From: CAMCXE01 sp046347475
GTDB lineage: Bacteria; Pseudomonadota; Gammaproteobacteria; Pseudomonadales; Cellvibrionaceae
DNA length: 64,000 bases
Direction of reading: 5' to 3'
NCBI GenBank assembly: GCA_046347475.1
Contig: JAXMGD010000003.1
Coordinates: 310,001-374,000, forward strand
Under the pieces are notes generated by a model. It was not told where the DNA came from. It saw nothing but the letters and a program-made list of their open reading frames with translations, and did not search any database. Made by a program: the position numbers and the translations under genes. Below, one piece after another: positions 10,786 to 19,811 of this stretch (its first letter is position 1; every line of letters begins with the position of its first letter).

Positions 10786-12051
10786 ATGGAACACCCCAAT
10801 CCGCGTCACGTAAGCCGCTTGACCAAAGACACCCTTGCCTTAATCCTCGCGGGCGGACGCGGTAGCCGCTTGTACGAGCTGACCGACTGGCGCGCTAAAC
10901 CTGCGCTCTACTTCGGCGGTAAATTCCGCATCATCGACTTCCCTCTGTCCAACTGCATTAACTCCGGTATCCGCCGCGTGGGCATCCTCACCCAGTACAA
11001 GGCCCACTCCTTAATTCGCCACATCCAAGTGGGCTGGAGCCATTTCAAACGCGAACTGGGGGAATACATCGAAGTGCTGCCCGCCTCCCAGCGCAACTCC
11101 CCCAACTGGTACCAAGGCACCGCCGACGCCCTCTACCAAAACCTCGACATCATCCGCGCCTCCAACGCCAAATATGTATTGGTGCTGTCGGGCGACCACA
11201 TCTACCAAATGGACTACGGCACCATGTTGGCCCAACACACCGCCAACAAAGCCAAACTCACCGTGTCCTGTATTGAGGTCCCTCTTGAAGAAGCCGCAGG
11301 CGCCTTCGGTGTAATGACCGTAGACGACAAAGACCGCATTCTGCGCTTTGATGAAAAACCCGAGCACCCCACACCGGCGCCCAACAACCCCGCCATGTGC
11401 CTAGCCTCCATGGGCAATTACGTATTCGACGCCGACTTCCTGCTGGAACTGCTGGAAAAAGACGCCACCACCGAAGGCTCCGACCACGACTTCGGCAAAG
11501 ACATCATCCCCTCCATCATCAGCAAATACGATGTGCAGGCCTTCCGCTTTAAAGAGCAAGACGGCGAGCGCGCCTACTGGCGGGACGTGGGGACCCTGGA
11601 TGCCTTCTGGGAAGCCAATATGGAGCTTATCTCCCCCACGCCGTCGTTAAACCTGTATGACCACCACTGGCCCATCTGGACCTACCAAACCCAATTACCC
11701 CCCGCCAAATTTGTCTTCGACGACGATACCCGTCGCGGCTACGCGGTGGATTCCATGGTGTCCGGAGGCTGTATTATTTCTGGCGGCAAGGTGAAACGCT
11801 CCTTGTTGTTCTCCGATGTACACGTGCACTCCTACACTAGCATTGAAGAGTCGGTGATCCTGCCGGAGGTTGAAGTCCATCGTCACTGCAAAATCCGCCG
11901 CGCGATTGTTGACCGCGCCTGCGTGATTCCCGAAGGCATGGAAATTGGCTACAACCACGACGAAGACCGCGCCCGTGGCTTTCGCGTGACGAAAAAAGGC
12001 ATAGTGCTGGTGACGCCGGAAATGCTCGGCCAACGGGGCGGCGCCCGTTAA
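10786..12051 (+). CDS. glgC: Glucose-1-phosphate adenylyltransferase (ADP-glucose pyrophosphorylase)
   Basis: GlgC makes ADP-glucose from ATP and glucose-1-phosphate, the committed and allosterically controlled step of bacterial glycogen synthesis. The 421-residue product has the nucleotidyltransferase signature ILAGGRGSRLYELT, then FRIIDFPLSNCINSGIRR. The sugar-phosphate lysine lies in RFDEKP, and a left-handed beta-helix C-terminal domain follows. A ribosome-binding site (CTGGAGA) precedes the ATG by about eight bases. Length is slightly below E. coli GlgC (431). It is separated from glgP by 137 bases containing a strong hairpin. Confidence 0.97.
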   Translation: MEHPNPRHVSRLTKDTLALILAGGRGSRLYELTDWRAKPALYFGGKFRIIDFPLSNCINSGIRRVGILTQYKAHSLIRHIQVGWSHFKRELGEYIEVLPASQRNSPNWYQGTADALYQNLDIIRASNAKYVLVLSGDHIYQMDYGTMLAQHTANKAKLTVSCIEVPLEEAAGAFGVMTVDDKDRILRFDEKPEHPTPAPNNPAMCLASMGNYVFDADFLLELLEKDATTEGSDHDFGKDIIPSIISKYDVQAFRFKEQDGERAYWRDVGTLDAFWEANMELISPTPSLNLYDHHWPIWTYQTQLPPAKFVFDDDTRRGYAVDSMVSGGCIISGGKVKRSLLFSDVHVHSYTSIEESVILPEVEVHRHCKIRRAIVDRACVIPEGMEIGYNHDEDRARGFRVTKKGIVLVTPEMLGQRGGAR

Positions 12052-12072
12052 ATTAACTAGTGCACTTACTCG

Positions 12073-12107
12073 GTAGCCCGGATGAAGCGCACGCGAATCC
12101 GGGTTAA
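12073..12107. repeat. Palindromic REP-like repeat
   Basis: CCCGGAT (12077-12083) pairs with ATCCGGG (12097-12103) around GAAGCGCACGCGA, in the context GTAGCCCGGATGAAGCGC. This matches a repeat type widely scattered in proteobacterial intergenic DNA. It lies just after glgC, and no T-run follows. Confidence 0.6.
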
Positions 12108-12170
12108 TCCCTGCAAATACAAAACGCCTTAAGCCCACTAGCTGCAAGCCTTAGTAAGGAAGTAACACTA

Positions 12171-12560
12171 ATGTCGGTTGAAATTCCTGGCAAAAAAATA
12201 TTCCTCCACCATTTGACCACTATGTTTACCAATATCGAAAGCGGGCCCAAATGGGATATGACGGCGCCCATGTTGTGGGGGTACTTTTTTACCCACTCAG
12301 AGCCTGCTCGCCTGGAGGCCGCTGCCGAACAACTTACCGAATTGGGTCTTAAGTGTGTGAGGGTTCAATTAGCCGAGAAAAAAGCTGATGACGCGCCCGA
12401 TGTATTTCGGCTGCATATGGCGGAAGTTCGCGTCCATAGCCCAGAATCCCTTGATGAGCGCAATAATGAGTTGTATCTGTTTGCCCATAACGAAGGCATA
12501 GATGCCTATGTTGGAATGGATGTAAAGCCTGTGAATAAAGCTGTTTTGGAACAGGCCTAA
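12171..12560 (+). CDS. RraB-family protein (ribonuclease E inhibitor type)
   Basis: A 129-residue acidic protein that looks like the RraB family. In E. coli, RraB binds RNase E and changes which mRNAs are cleaved. The diagnostic stretch is WDMTAPMLWGYFFTHSEPA near residue 30. A second conserved block is HMAEVRVHSPESLDERNNEL, followed by AHNEGIDAYVGMDVKPV, which closes the domain. The ATG is preceded by AGTAAGGAAGTAACACTA. It sits between glgC and glgA, in the same direction, which is not a usual place for this family. Its role here could be mRNA stability, but that is inference. Confidence 0.8.
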   Translation: MSVEIPGKKIFLHHLTTMFTNIESGPKWDMTAPMLWGYFFTHSEPARLEAAAEQLTELGLKCVRVQLAEKKADDAPDVFRLHMAEVRVHSPESLDERNNELYLFAHNEGIDAYVGMDVKPVNKAVLEQA

Positions 12561-12662
12561 ATACACCTGCATTTAATAATAACGCGCCTTAAAAAACCGA
12601 TACGCACAGAATAACTGAGCCGGTTGCGCGCAAGCAAAGCCTACTAATTAGATTCTAAAAAA

Positions 12663-14282
12663 ATGAAGCAGTATAAAAAAAATATCCTCATGGTCGCCGC
12701 TGAAAACGACGCATTGCCCAACGCCAAAGTCGGCGGCATAGGTGATGTGGTGCGCGATATTCCCATTGCCCTGGCCCGTGAAGAATGCCAAGTGCAAGTG
12801 GTATTACCCGATTACGGCCACTTCTCCAAAATGCCCAGCACGCAAAAAGTCGCTGCATTCCAAGTGAATTTTGCTGGCAAACAAGAGGAAGTGCATTTAT
12901 TTAAAGTTAAAGGCAAACAACTTTTACAAACATATTTAGATGAAGTGGGCCCGGCCATTACTTACTGGGCGTTAGGCCACAGTTATTTTTCCCCCTGCGG
13001 CGATGGCGCTGTGTATTGCAACGATGGCTCCGAGCGCCCCTTCGCCACCGACGCCAGCAAATACGCCTTTTTTTGCGCCGCCGTCGCACAAGTCTGTGTC
13101 GAAGGCGGTTTTGGCCAATTAGATGTAGTGCACCTGCACGACTGGCACGCCGCGTTAATTTTAGTGCTGCGCGAATTCGACCCTCAGTTTGCCAGCTTAA
13201 AAGCGCTGCCCATGGTGTACACCATCCACAATTTATCCTTGCAGGGTGTGCGCCCCTTTAGCGGCGACGGCTCCTCCTTAGAAACCTGGTACCCGCATTT
13301 AAATTACGACCGCAGCCGCATTTGCGACCCCCGCGCCACCCACTGTATTAATCCCATGCGCGCAGGTATTACCCTGGCGGATAAAATTCACACCGTCTCG
13401 CCCAGCTACGCCCAAGAAATTCAGCGCCCCAGTTTCACCGCCCGCGGCATTTACGGCGGCGAAGGCCTAGAGCAGGATTTAATTCTTGCTAATGCTCAAG
13501 GCAAATTAGTGGGTATTTTAAATGGCTGTGAATACCCGCCCGGCCGCAAATACAAAATCGAAAATAAAAATAACCTCGCCAATATTATTTTAGAAAGTCT
13601 GATCGGCTGGGTGAGCAAAAATCCGCTTGTGCTCAGTTGCCATTGGGTGGCGCAAAAACGCATTCACCTTTGGCTGCAAAATAAAGAGCGCGGTTTTATC
13701 GTCACTTCCGTGGGGCGTATTACCGGGCAAAAGGTGCGTTTATTTAAAGAAATCGTCGATAAATCCACCGGCGCAACCCTGCTGGATACCATTTTGGAGC
13801 GTCTAGGCAGCGACGGCGCATTTTTTCTATTGGGTAGCGGCACTGCCGAATACGAACAATTTTTCCTCGAGGTGAGCGCCCGCCACCCGAATTTTATTTA
13901 TTTACAAGGCTACTCCGACGCCCTCTCCCACGCCCTGTACAACAACGGCGATTTATTTGTCATGCCCAGCTCCTTCGAGCCTTGCGGCATCAGCCAGATG
14001 CTCGCCATGCGTGCAGGACAACCCTGTTTAGTGCATGCCGTAGGTGGCCTGAACGACACGGTACAAGACGGTGTGACCGGTTTTAGTTTTAGCGGTGCAG
14101 ACAGCACGGAACAAGCACAAAACTGCGCAAAAAAATTCGCAGAAATACTCACCCTGCACAGCGAAAACCCCAAAACCTTCCAAAAAATCGCCACCAACGC
14201 CCAAGCCCAGCGCTTCTCCTGGGAGCAAGTGGCTAAGGACTACATCGACAAGTTATACACGTCGAACACAGCTGCAAAATAA
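12663..14282 (+). CDS. glgA: Glycogen synthase, divergent GT5 form
   Basis: A 539-residue GT5 glycosyltransferase that would extend glycogen from ADP-glucose. The N-terminal substrate motif is AKVGGIGDVVRD, with Lys22 where most bacterial GlgA proteins have KTGGLADV. Other blocks are VVHLHDWHAALI and the C-terminal MPSSFEPCGISQMLAMRAG, where typical GlgA has EPCGLTQ. It is longer than E. coli GlgA (477). Codon use is visibly more A/T-rich than in glgB, glgX or glgC, which may point to a separate origin. An intrinsic terminator follows. Enzyme class is well supported; exact donor preference is inferred from the cluster. Confidence 0.9.
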   Translation: MKQYKKNILMVAAENDALPNAKVGGIGDVVRDIPIALAREECQVQVVLPDYGHFSKMPSTQKVAAFQVNFAGKQEEVHLFKVKGKQLLQTYLDEVGPAITYWALGHSYFSPCGDGAVYCNDGSERPFATDASKYAFFCAAVAQVCVEGGFGQLDVVHLHDWHAALILVLREFDPQFASLKALPMVYTIHNLSLQGVRPFSGDGSSLETWYPHLNYDRSRICDPRATHCINPMRAGITLADKIHTVSPSYAQEIQRPSFTARGIYGGEGLEQDLILANAQGKLVGILNGCEYPPGRKYKIENKNNLANIILESLIGWVSKNPLVLSCHWVAQKRIHLWLQNKERGFIVTSVGRITGQKVRLFKEIVDKSTGATLLDTILERLGSDGAFFLLGSGTAEYEQFFLEVSARHPNFIYLQGYSDALSHALYNNGDLFVMPSSFEPCGISQMLAMRAGQPCLVHAVGGLNDTVQDGVTGFSFSGADSTEQAQNCAKKFAEILTLHSENPKTFQKIATNAQAQRFSWEQVAKDYIDKLYTSNTAAK

Positions 14283-14294
14283 AAAACAGCCCAG

Positions 14295-14324
14295 CCCGGA
14301 TGAGCCGCCTCATCCGGGTTTTAT
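14295..14324 (+). terminator. Intrinsic terminator after glgA
   Basis: CCCGGATGAG (14295-14304) pairs with CTCATCCGGG (14309-14318) over the four-base loop CCGC, followed by TTTTATT. It ends the glycogen cluster. The stem resembles the REP-like repeat at 12073-12107. Confidence 0.85.
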
Positions 14325-14410
14325 TAAACGCCGGGATATAAATAAAACTCCAGTTTATCCTGCGCTAAAGCGTCAACAGTATTCAATACTCGGCGCACCC
14401 GGCGCAGAAT

Positions 14411-14644
14411 TTATGGAATTATTTTAATTACCTGAGTTTGTGCAGCTTTAGTTGCTTCATCCACATTTACCCGTGTTTCTAACTCGCGCACCTGCGGAGT
14501 AAACATCATCACCTCGGTAAAATCACACTGTACGCAGCCGCGCCAATCTTTTTCGTCTTGGCGGTAGGTAATGACAGTATCCATGCTGGCGCATTTGGGG
14601 CATACAGCCCCGGCGATAAAACGTTTTTTAGTGATGGGTGACAT
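14411..14644 (-). CDS. yheV: YheV-family zinc-ribbon protein
   Basis: A small protein of 77 residues starting MSPITKKRFIAGAVCPKC. Two Cys pairs (CPKC and CVQC) probably bind one zinc. The sequence KRFIAGAVCP and a C-terminal VIKIIP-like end match the YheV/DUF2387 family. No biochemical role is firmly known. The ATG at 14644 lies inside the end of prlC, giving a 17-base overlap, and the prlC-yheV order is shared with Pseudomonas. A longer in-frame reading to 14722 would run far back into prlC and is not favoured. Confidence 0.85.
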   Translation of the reverse strand: MSPITKKRFIAGAVCPKCASMDTVITYRQDEKDWRGCVQCDFTEVMMFTPQVRELETRVNVDEATKAAQTQVIKIIP

Positions 14645-16688
14645 GGTGAATTCCACTGTGGCGCAACAGGGCCTCAACGCTTGGTTCGCGGCCGCGAAAA
14701 TCGGTAAAACACTGCATCGCATCCACCGCGCCGCCGCGCTCTAAAATACAGTGTAAAAATTTCGCACCGGTGGCCGCATCGAATAAGCCGTTTTCTTCAA
14801 AGGCGGCAAAGGCATCGGAGGAGAGTACTTCCGCCCATTTATAACTGTAATAACCGGCGGCATAACCACCGGCAAAAATATGCGTAAACGAGAGTTGAAA
14901 GCGGTTAAAGGCGGGGGGAATTATGACCGCCGTATGTTGGCGCACCTCATCGAGCAGCGCTTGCACGGAAGTAAAACCTGCGCTGCCATACTCCATATGC
15001 AGGCGCATATCAAAAATGGCAAATTCCAATTGCCGTAGCATTTGCAGGGCGGATTGAAAATTTTTCGCCGCCAGCATTTTTTCCAGCCATTCATCATTTA
15101 AGGGCTCGCCCGTTTCATAGTGGCTGGAGAGTTCTTTTAAAACGCTTTTTTGCCAGCAAAAATTTTCTAAAAATTGGCTGGGTAGTTCGACGGCGTCCCA
15201 GGCAACTCCGTTAATACCGCTGACGGCGGCCACATCAATTTGGCTGAGCATATGGTGCAGGCCGTGGCCAAATTCGTGAAATAGGGTGGTGACTTCTTGG
15301 TGGGTCAATAACGAAGGAGTTTGGCCGACGGGGGCACTAAAATTACAGACTAAAAACGCCACCGGCAATTGCAGGCCACTGTTTGTGGCGCGGCGCACTT
15401 GGCACTGGCCCATCCAGGCGCCGCCTTTTTTGCCTTCGCGGGCATATAAATCCACATAACACTGGGCAATTAATTCACCCTTACGGTACAGGCCGTACAT
15501 GCGCGCATCGCTGTGCCACAACTCGTCGCATTCTTGAGGGCGAACAGCGACATTAAATAAACGCTCGATGGTGCTGAATAATCCGCTTAAGACTTTTGGC
15601 AGCGGGAAATAGGCGCGCAAAAATTCCTGGGAAATACTGTAGCGGGCTTCTTTTAAGCGCTCGCTGTAATAGGGAATATCCCACACGGCTAAATGAGTTT
15701 TACCGTAGGTCTCCTGCACCCACTGGGTCAATTCGGCCAATTCTTGCTCGGCCATAGGGCGCGATTGTTCGGCCAATTGATGTAAAAAATCCAACACCTG
15801 CTGCGGTGTACTGGCCATTTTGCTGGCCAGAGAATATTCGGCGTAATGTTTAAAGCCTAATAATTGCGCCATTTCTAACCGCAGTTGCAGAATTTCTTCC
15901 ATCACCGGCTGGTTATTCCACTGTCCGGCCTGGGGGCCTTGGTCGGAGGCGCGGGTCATATAGGCGGTATAAAATAATTCGCGCAGGGCGGCGTTTTCCG
16001 CTTGCGTCATAATTTGTAGGTATACGGGAATATCCAGGCTAAACACCCAGCCTGGGCTATTTTTTTGCTCGGCTAATTGTTTGGCCTGTTGAATTAATAA
16101 AGCGGGCAAGCCTTTAAGTTCGGCTTCTTCAGTAACGGTGTGAAAAAAATTCTGTGTGGCGTCTAATACTTGGTTGGCGAATAAACTGGTTAATTGCGAT
16201 AAGCGCGCTTTAATTTCTGCAAAGCGTGTTTTTTGCTCGGCCGCTAAATTTACGCCCGATAAACGAAAATCCCGCAGCGCTAAATTGATGGCCTGTTGTT
16301 GGGCTTGGCTAAGGTGCGCAAATTCGTTGCTGTCGGCAAGGGCTTGGTAGGCCTGATAGAGCGCATTATTTTGCCCGAGAGCGGTGTGGTAGGCGGTGAG
16401 GGATTGCAGGGCGCTGTTGTAGGCATCGCGCAATTGCGGGGTATTGACCACGGAGTTTAAGTGGCTTACCGGCGCAAAGGCTTTATCTAAGCGATCCTCG
16501 GCGTCTTCCAATGGCGCCGCCAGGTTTTGCCAGCTCGGCTGCGTTAAGTGGCCTAATAAATCGGTTAGCTGCTGGGTGTTATCACGGATGATGCTGTCGA
16601 TGGCGGGGTTGATGTGTTCGGCGTGAATCTGGGCGAAGGCCGGTAGGCCTTGAGGATGTAGCAAAGGGTTGGTCATGGTGGCTTCCAT
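14628..16688 (-). CDS. prlC: Oligopeptidase A (M3 zinc metallopeptidase)
   Basis: Cytoplasmic M3-family peptidase that degrades short peptides, including released signal peptides. The 686-residue product contains the zinc motif HEFGHGLHHML (HExxH), followed by a downstream Glu in the helical active-site region. The N-terminus MTNPLLHPQGLPAFAQI is typical and starts at 16676; the ATG at 16688 adds four residues. Length fits E. coli PrlC (680). Transcribed with yheV, towards the converging glycogen cluster. Confidence 0.96.
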   Translation of the reverse strand: MEATMTNPLLHPQGLPAFAQIHAEHINPAIDSIIRDNTQQLTDLLGHLTQPSWQNLAAPLEDAEDRLDKAFAPVSHLNSVVNTPQLRDAYNSALQSLTAYHTALGQNNALYQAYQALADSNEFAHLSQAQQQAINLALRDFRLSGVNLAAEQKTRFAEIKARLSQLTSLFANQVLDATQNFFHTVTEEAELKGLPALLIQQAKQLAEQKNSPGWVFSLDIPVYLQIMTQAENAALRELFYTAYMTRASDQGPQAGQWNNQPVMEEILQLRLEMAQLLGFKHYAEYSLASKMASTPQQVLDFLHQLAEQSRPMAEQELAELTQWVQETYGKTHLAVWDIPYYSERLKEARYSISQEFLRAYFPLPKVLSGLFSTIERLFNVAVRPQECDELWHSDARMYGLYRKGELIAQCYVDLYAREGKKGGAWMGQCQVRRATNSGLQLPVAFLVCNFSAPVGQTPSLLTHQEVTTLFHEFGHGLHHMLSQIDVAAVSGINGVAWDAVELPSQFLENFCWQKSVLKELSSHYETGEPLNDEWLEKMLAAKNFQSALQMLRQLEFAIFDMRLHMEYGSAGFTSVQALLDEVRQHTAVIIPPAFNRFQLSFTHIFAGGYAAGYYSYKWAEVLSSDAFAAFEENGLFDAATGAKFLHCILERGGAVDAMQCFTDFRGREPSVEALLRHSGIHHVTHH

Positions 16689-16763
16689 AAATGCTAGGGT
16701 CTTGGCCTATCATAGTCTGTTCTAAGCGGGCCGCAGTAGCCTGAATGTACCTGTGAGGTGGAT

Positions 16764-17312
16764 ATGTCTATACGCAGTTTTAAAGGTGTTCAGCCTAAGT
16801 TGGGGGCGCGGGTGTTTATTGACCCGGCCGGGGTGGTGATTGGCGATGTTTGCCTGGGGGATGATGTGTCGGTGTGGCCCTGCGCAGTGATTCGCGGCGA
16901 TATGCACCGCATTTCGGTGGGCGCGCGCACCAGCGTGCAGGATAACGCCGTGTTGCACATCACCCACGCCAGTCAATTTAACCCCGACGGCTGGCCGCTC
17001 ACTATTGGCGAGGACGTCACCATCGGCCACGGCGCCTGCCTGCACGGCTGCACCCTGGGCAACCGCATTCTGGTGGGCATAGGCGCCACGGTGTTGGACG
17101 GCGCGGTGGTGGAGGACGAGGTGATCATCGCCGCCGGAGCTTTAGTGCCGCCGGGTAAACGCCTGGAGAGCGGGTTTTTGTATGTGGGTAACCCCTGTAA
17201 ACAGGGGCGGCCGCTGAAGGATTCGGAGCGGGCGTTTTTCACCTACTCGGCGCAGAATTATTGCAAGTTGAAGGATGAGTATTTAGCGGAGGAAGCGGCG
17301 GCGCAATCTTAA
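16764..17312 (+). CDS. Gamma carbonic anhydrase family protein (YrdA-like)
   Basis: A 182-residue left-handed beta-helix protein of the gamma-carbonic-anhydrase/hexapeptide-repeat family. It starts MSIRSFKGVQPKLG with GAGG five bases upstream; a GTG at 16758 in the same frame would add two residues. Hexapeptide turns are visible in GDVCLGDDVSVWPCAVIRGD and IGEDVTIGHGACLHGC. The conserved RGD and the His residues expected of metal ligands are present (TSVQDNAVLHITH, TIGHGACLHG). Divergent from prlC with a 75-base gap. Catalytic activity is unproven for most YrdA-type members. Confidence 0.92.
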   Translation: MSIRSFKGVQPKLGARVFIDPAGVVIGDVCLGDDVSVWPCAVIRGDMHRISVGARTSVQDNAVLHITHASQFNPDGWPLTIGEDVTIGHGACLHGCTLGNRILVGIGATVLDGAVVEDEVIIAAGALVPPGKRLESGFLYVGNPCKQGRPLKDSERAFFTYSAQNYCKLKDEYLAEEAAAQS

Positions 17313-17704
17313 GTTGGCGGAACAGGGCTGCAGCGGTAGGGGCACCTCTATGCTTTGAATCCTAGGGGCGCCCCTTGTGGGTGCCCACACCAAGCACTGG
17401 CGCGAGGCCTTCATGTCTCGAATCGCCCTATAGCCCAGGTTTTATTGATTCTCCGTCCAATAAACTTCAGATTGTGCTGTATCCGGGCTATCTGTTCGCA
17501 ACAAGCCTGATGAACTGCGCAAAACTGGGCGGCCACAAGGGCCGCCCCTACGCAGTAGCGAGATTTTTCCCTGGGTACCCGTTGAGGCTCGAATCGGCGA
17601 ACAGGCCGATAGGATGGCTAGGTAGTTAGGTAGCAAAAGACAAAGCGATTTTATTTGCCCCGACGAGCGGCGCCCGCATAAATGCCGCAAAACCTACTTA
17701 TAGC
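17313..17704. other. Intergenic region with repeats between gamma-CA gene and recG
   Basis: No gene is supported in these 392 bases between convergent genes. Most of it is taken up by the second composite palindromic repeat (17336-17551). The rest shows no clear terminator or promoter. Confidence 0.6.
17336..17551. repeat. Composite palindromic repeat, copy 2
   Basis: Ends are GTAGGGGC (17336-17343) and GCCCCTAC (17544-17551). One internal hairpin is GGGCGCCC/GGGTGCCC (17366-17373 with 17379-17386, loop CTTGT). The other is GGGCGGCC/GGCCGCCC (17527-17534 with 17540-17547, loop ACAAG). This is the same plan as 367-446, with a longer interior and different stem bases that still pair. Confidence 0.7.
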
Positions 17705-19807
17705 TTAGGCATTCACAAACCCCTGCTGGTGGGCAAACCAGCGTTGTATCAGCTGCGGTTCCACGGCAGTGCCCGCCACCTGTGCCACACAGGCCTGCAC
17801 GCCCTCCAACAACGGGTTATCCCGCTGCAACTGGGCGATGCGAAATTGCAGGGCACCGGTCTGCCGGGTGCCGAGCAGTTCGCCGGGGCCGCGCAGGGCC
17901 AAGTCTTTTTCAGCGATTACAAACCCATCGCAGGAGGCGCGCATCACCTCTAAGCGCTCGCGGCCGTTGCGGGATAAGGGGTCGGCGTAGAGCAGCACAC
18001 AGTGGCTGGCCACCGTGCCGCGCCCTACCCGGCCGCGCAGCTGGTGCAGTTGGGCAAGCCCCAAGCGCTCAGGGTTTTCAATCACCATCAGGCTGGCGTT
18101 GGGTACATCAACGCCCACCTCAATGACGGTAGTGGCCACCAATAAATGCAGCTCACCCGCCTTAAAGGCGGCCATAACCGCTTCTTTATCGCGGCTTTTT
18201 AGCCGCCCGTGCACCAGGCCGATACGCAACTGCGGCAGAGCGGCTTGCAGTTGGCTGGCGGTTACCTCGGCGGCGCTGGCGGCGAGGGTTTCCGATTCTT
18301 CCACCAGAGTGCACACCCAATAGGCCTGGCGGCCTTCTTCGCACTGGGCCTTGATGCGCTCGATCACGGCGCCGCGTTTGGTTTGGTTGATCAGCACCGT
18401 ATTAATAGGCGTGCGGCCCGGCGGCAGGGCGTCGATGATGGAGAGGTCTAGGTCGCTGTACTGGGTCATGGCCAGGGTGCGCGGGATGGGGGTTGCGGTC
18501 ATCACCAGTTGGTGGGGGAAGGCGCCGTCGGGGTTTTTGCCGCGCAGGCTCAAACGCTGGGCTACGCCAAAGCGGTGTTGTTCATCAATAATCACCAGCC
18601 CCAGGCGCTGAAATAGCACATGCTCTTCAAACAGCGCGTGGGTGCCCACCACTATGGGCACAGCACCTGCGGCAATCTCCTGGCAGGCGCTGCGTTTTTG
18701 CCCGGCCGAGAGCTTACCGGCCAGCCAGCCAACCCTTTGGCCGAGGGGTTCAAACCAGCGGGAGAAATTCGCGCGGTGCTGCTCGGCGAGGATTTCCGTG
18801 GGGGCCGCTATCACCACCTGCCAACCGGCCTCCACCGCATAGGCACAGGCGAGGGCGGCGACTAGGGTTTTGCCCGATCCCACATCCCCTTGCACCATGC
18901 GCAGCATGGGCGCGATTGTGGCCATATCCCGGCGAATTTCATCTATCACCCGCTCCTGCGCCTGTGTGAGCGCAAACGGCAGGCTTTGCAACAATTGGCG
19001 AGCCAGGGTGCCGGCGGATGTTATGGCCGGTGCCTGCTCCTGTTTGGCCTGCAGGCGCGACTGCCAAACGGCCAGGTTATGGGCGAGCAATTCTTCAAAC
19101 GCTAAGCGCTGCTGGTAGGGGTGAGTGCCCGCTATGAGGGCACTCACCTGGGCTTCGATGGGCGGACAATGGATGAAGTGCAGAGCCTGGGCAAGGTTAT
19201 CAACCCCAAAGCGCTGGTTGATGGCGGCGGGCAATAACTCCTCGGGTGGGTGTTGCTCCAAGAGCGCCAGGCCCGCCGCCATAATCTGCCGCATGCGGTT
19301 CTGGCTGATGCCTTCGGTTAGGGGGTAAATCGGCGTGAGGGTTTGTTCTAAATCCGGCAGAGCATCGCTATCGGCCAGCCACTCCAGCTCCGGGTGGTAA
19401 AACTCCAAACCACTCACACCCAAGCGCGGGTCGCCGTAGCAGCGCAGGGGTGTGCCGGGGCTAAAGCGCTGCACCTGGGCGGCATTAAAGTGGTAAAAAC
19501 GCAGCACGGCCTGGCCGGATTCATCTTCCAACACCACCACCAGGCTGCGCCTGCGGCCCTGCTGCACCTGGGCCGAATGCACCCAGCCTTGAATCACTAC
19601 ACTGGTGTTAAGGCTCAGCTCCCCCATGGGGGTTATATGAGTGCGATCCAAATAACGCAGGGGCAGGTGGAACCACAGATCCTGCAGCGAGTGAATCCCC
19701 AAGCGCGCCAAGCGCGCCGCCATAGCATCACCCACGCCTTTAATACCTCGCACCGCGATGCTATGCGCACTGCGCAGGCCAGGCAGGGCAGCAGCGCGGG
19801 CGGCCAT
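17705..19807 (-). CDS. recG: ATP-dependent DNA helicase RecG
   Basis: RecG remodels stalled replication forks and Holliday junctions. The 700-residue product has an N-terminal wedge/OB domain (YLDRTHITPMGEL, then SVVIQGWV). The superfamily 2 motor follows: Walker A GDVGSGKT, motif II DEQH, motif III TATPIPRT and motif VI QLRGRVGRG. The C-terminal TRG-type region includes EKDLALRGPGELLGTRQTG. Length matches the family (E. coli 693). Its start is four bases from the oxyR stop, so the two are probably co-transcribed, as in Pseudomonas. Confidence 0.97.
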   Translation of the reverse strand: MAARAAALPGLRSAHSIAVRGIKGVGDAMAARLARLGIHSLQDLWFHLPLRYLDRTHITPMGELSLNTSVVIQGWVHSAQVQQGRRRSLVVVLEDESGQAVLRFYHFNAAQVQRFSPGTPLRCYGDPRLGVSGLEFYHPELEWLADSDALPDLEQTLTPIYPLTEGISQNRMRQIMAAGLALLEQHPPEELLPAAINQRFGVDNLAQALHFIHCPPIEAQVSALIAGTHPYQQRLAFEELLAHNLAVWQSRLQAKQEQAPAITSAGTLARQLLQSLPFALTQAQERVIDEIRRDMATIAPMLRMVQGDVGSGKTLVAALACAYAVEAGWQVVIAAPTEILAEQHRANFSRWFEPLGQRVGWLAGKLSAGQKRSACQEIAAGAVPIVVGTHALFEEHVLFQRLGLVIIDEQHRFGVAQRLSLRGKNPDGAFPHQLVMTATPIPRTLAMTQYSDLDLSIIDALPPGRTPINTVLINQTKRGAVIERIKAQCEEGRQAYWVCTLVEESETLAASAAEVTASQLQAALPQLRIGLVHGRLKSRDKEAVMAAFKAGELHLLVATTVIEVGVDVPNASLMVIENPERLGLAQLHQLRGRVGRGTVASHCVLLYADPLSRNGRERLEVMRASCDGFVIAEKDLALRGPGELLGTRQTGALQFRIAQLQRDNPLLEGVQACVAQVAGTAVEPQLIQRWFAHQQGFVNA

Positions 19808-19811
19808 AGTC

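Noticed and set aside
14095..14427. 110-residue plus-strand frame across the glgA end
   Set aside because: Lys/Pro-rich, overlaps glgA in another frame and runs through the terminator.
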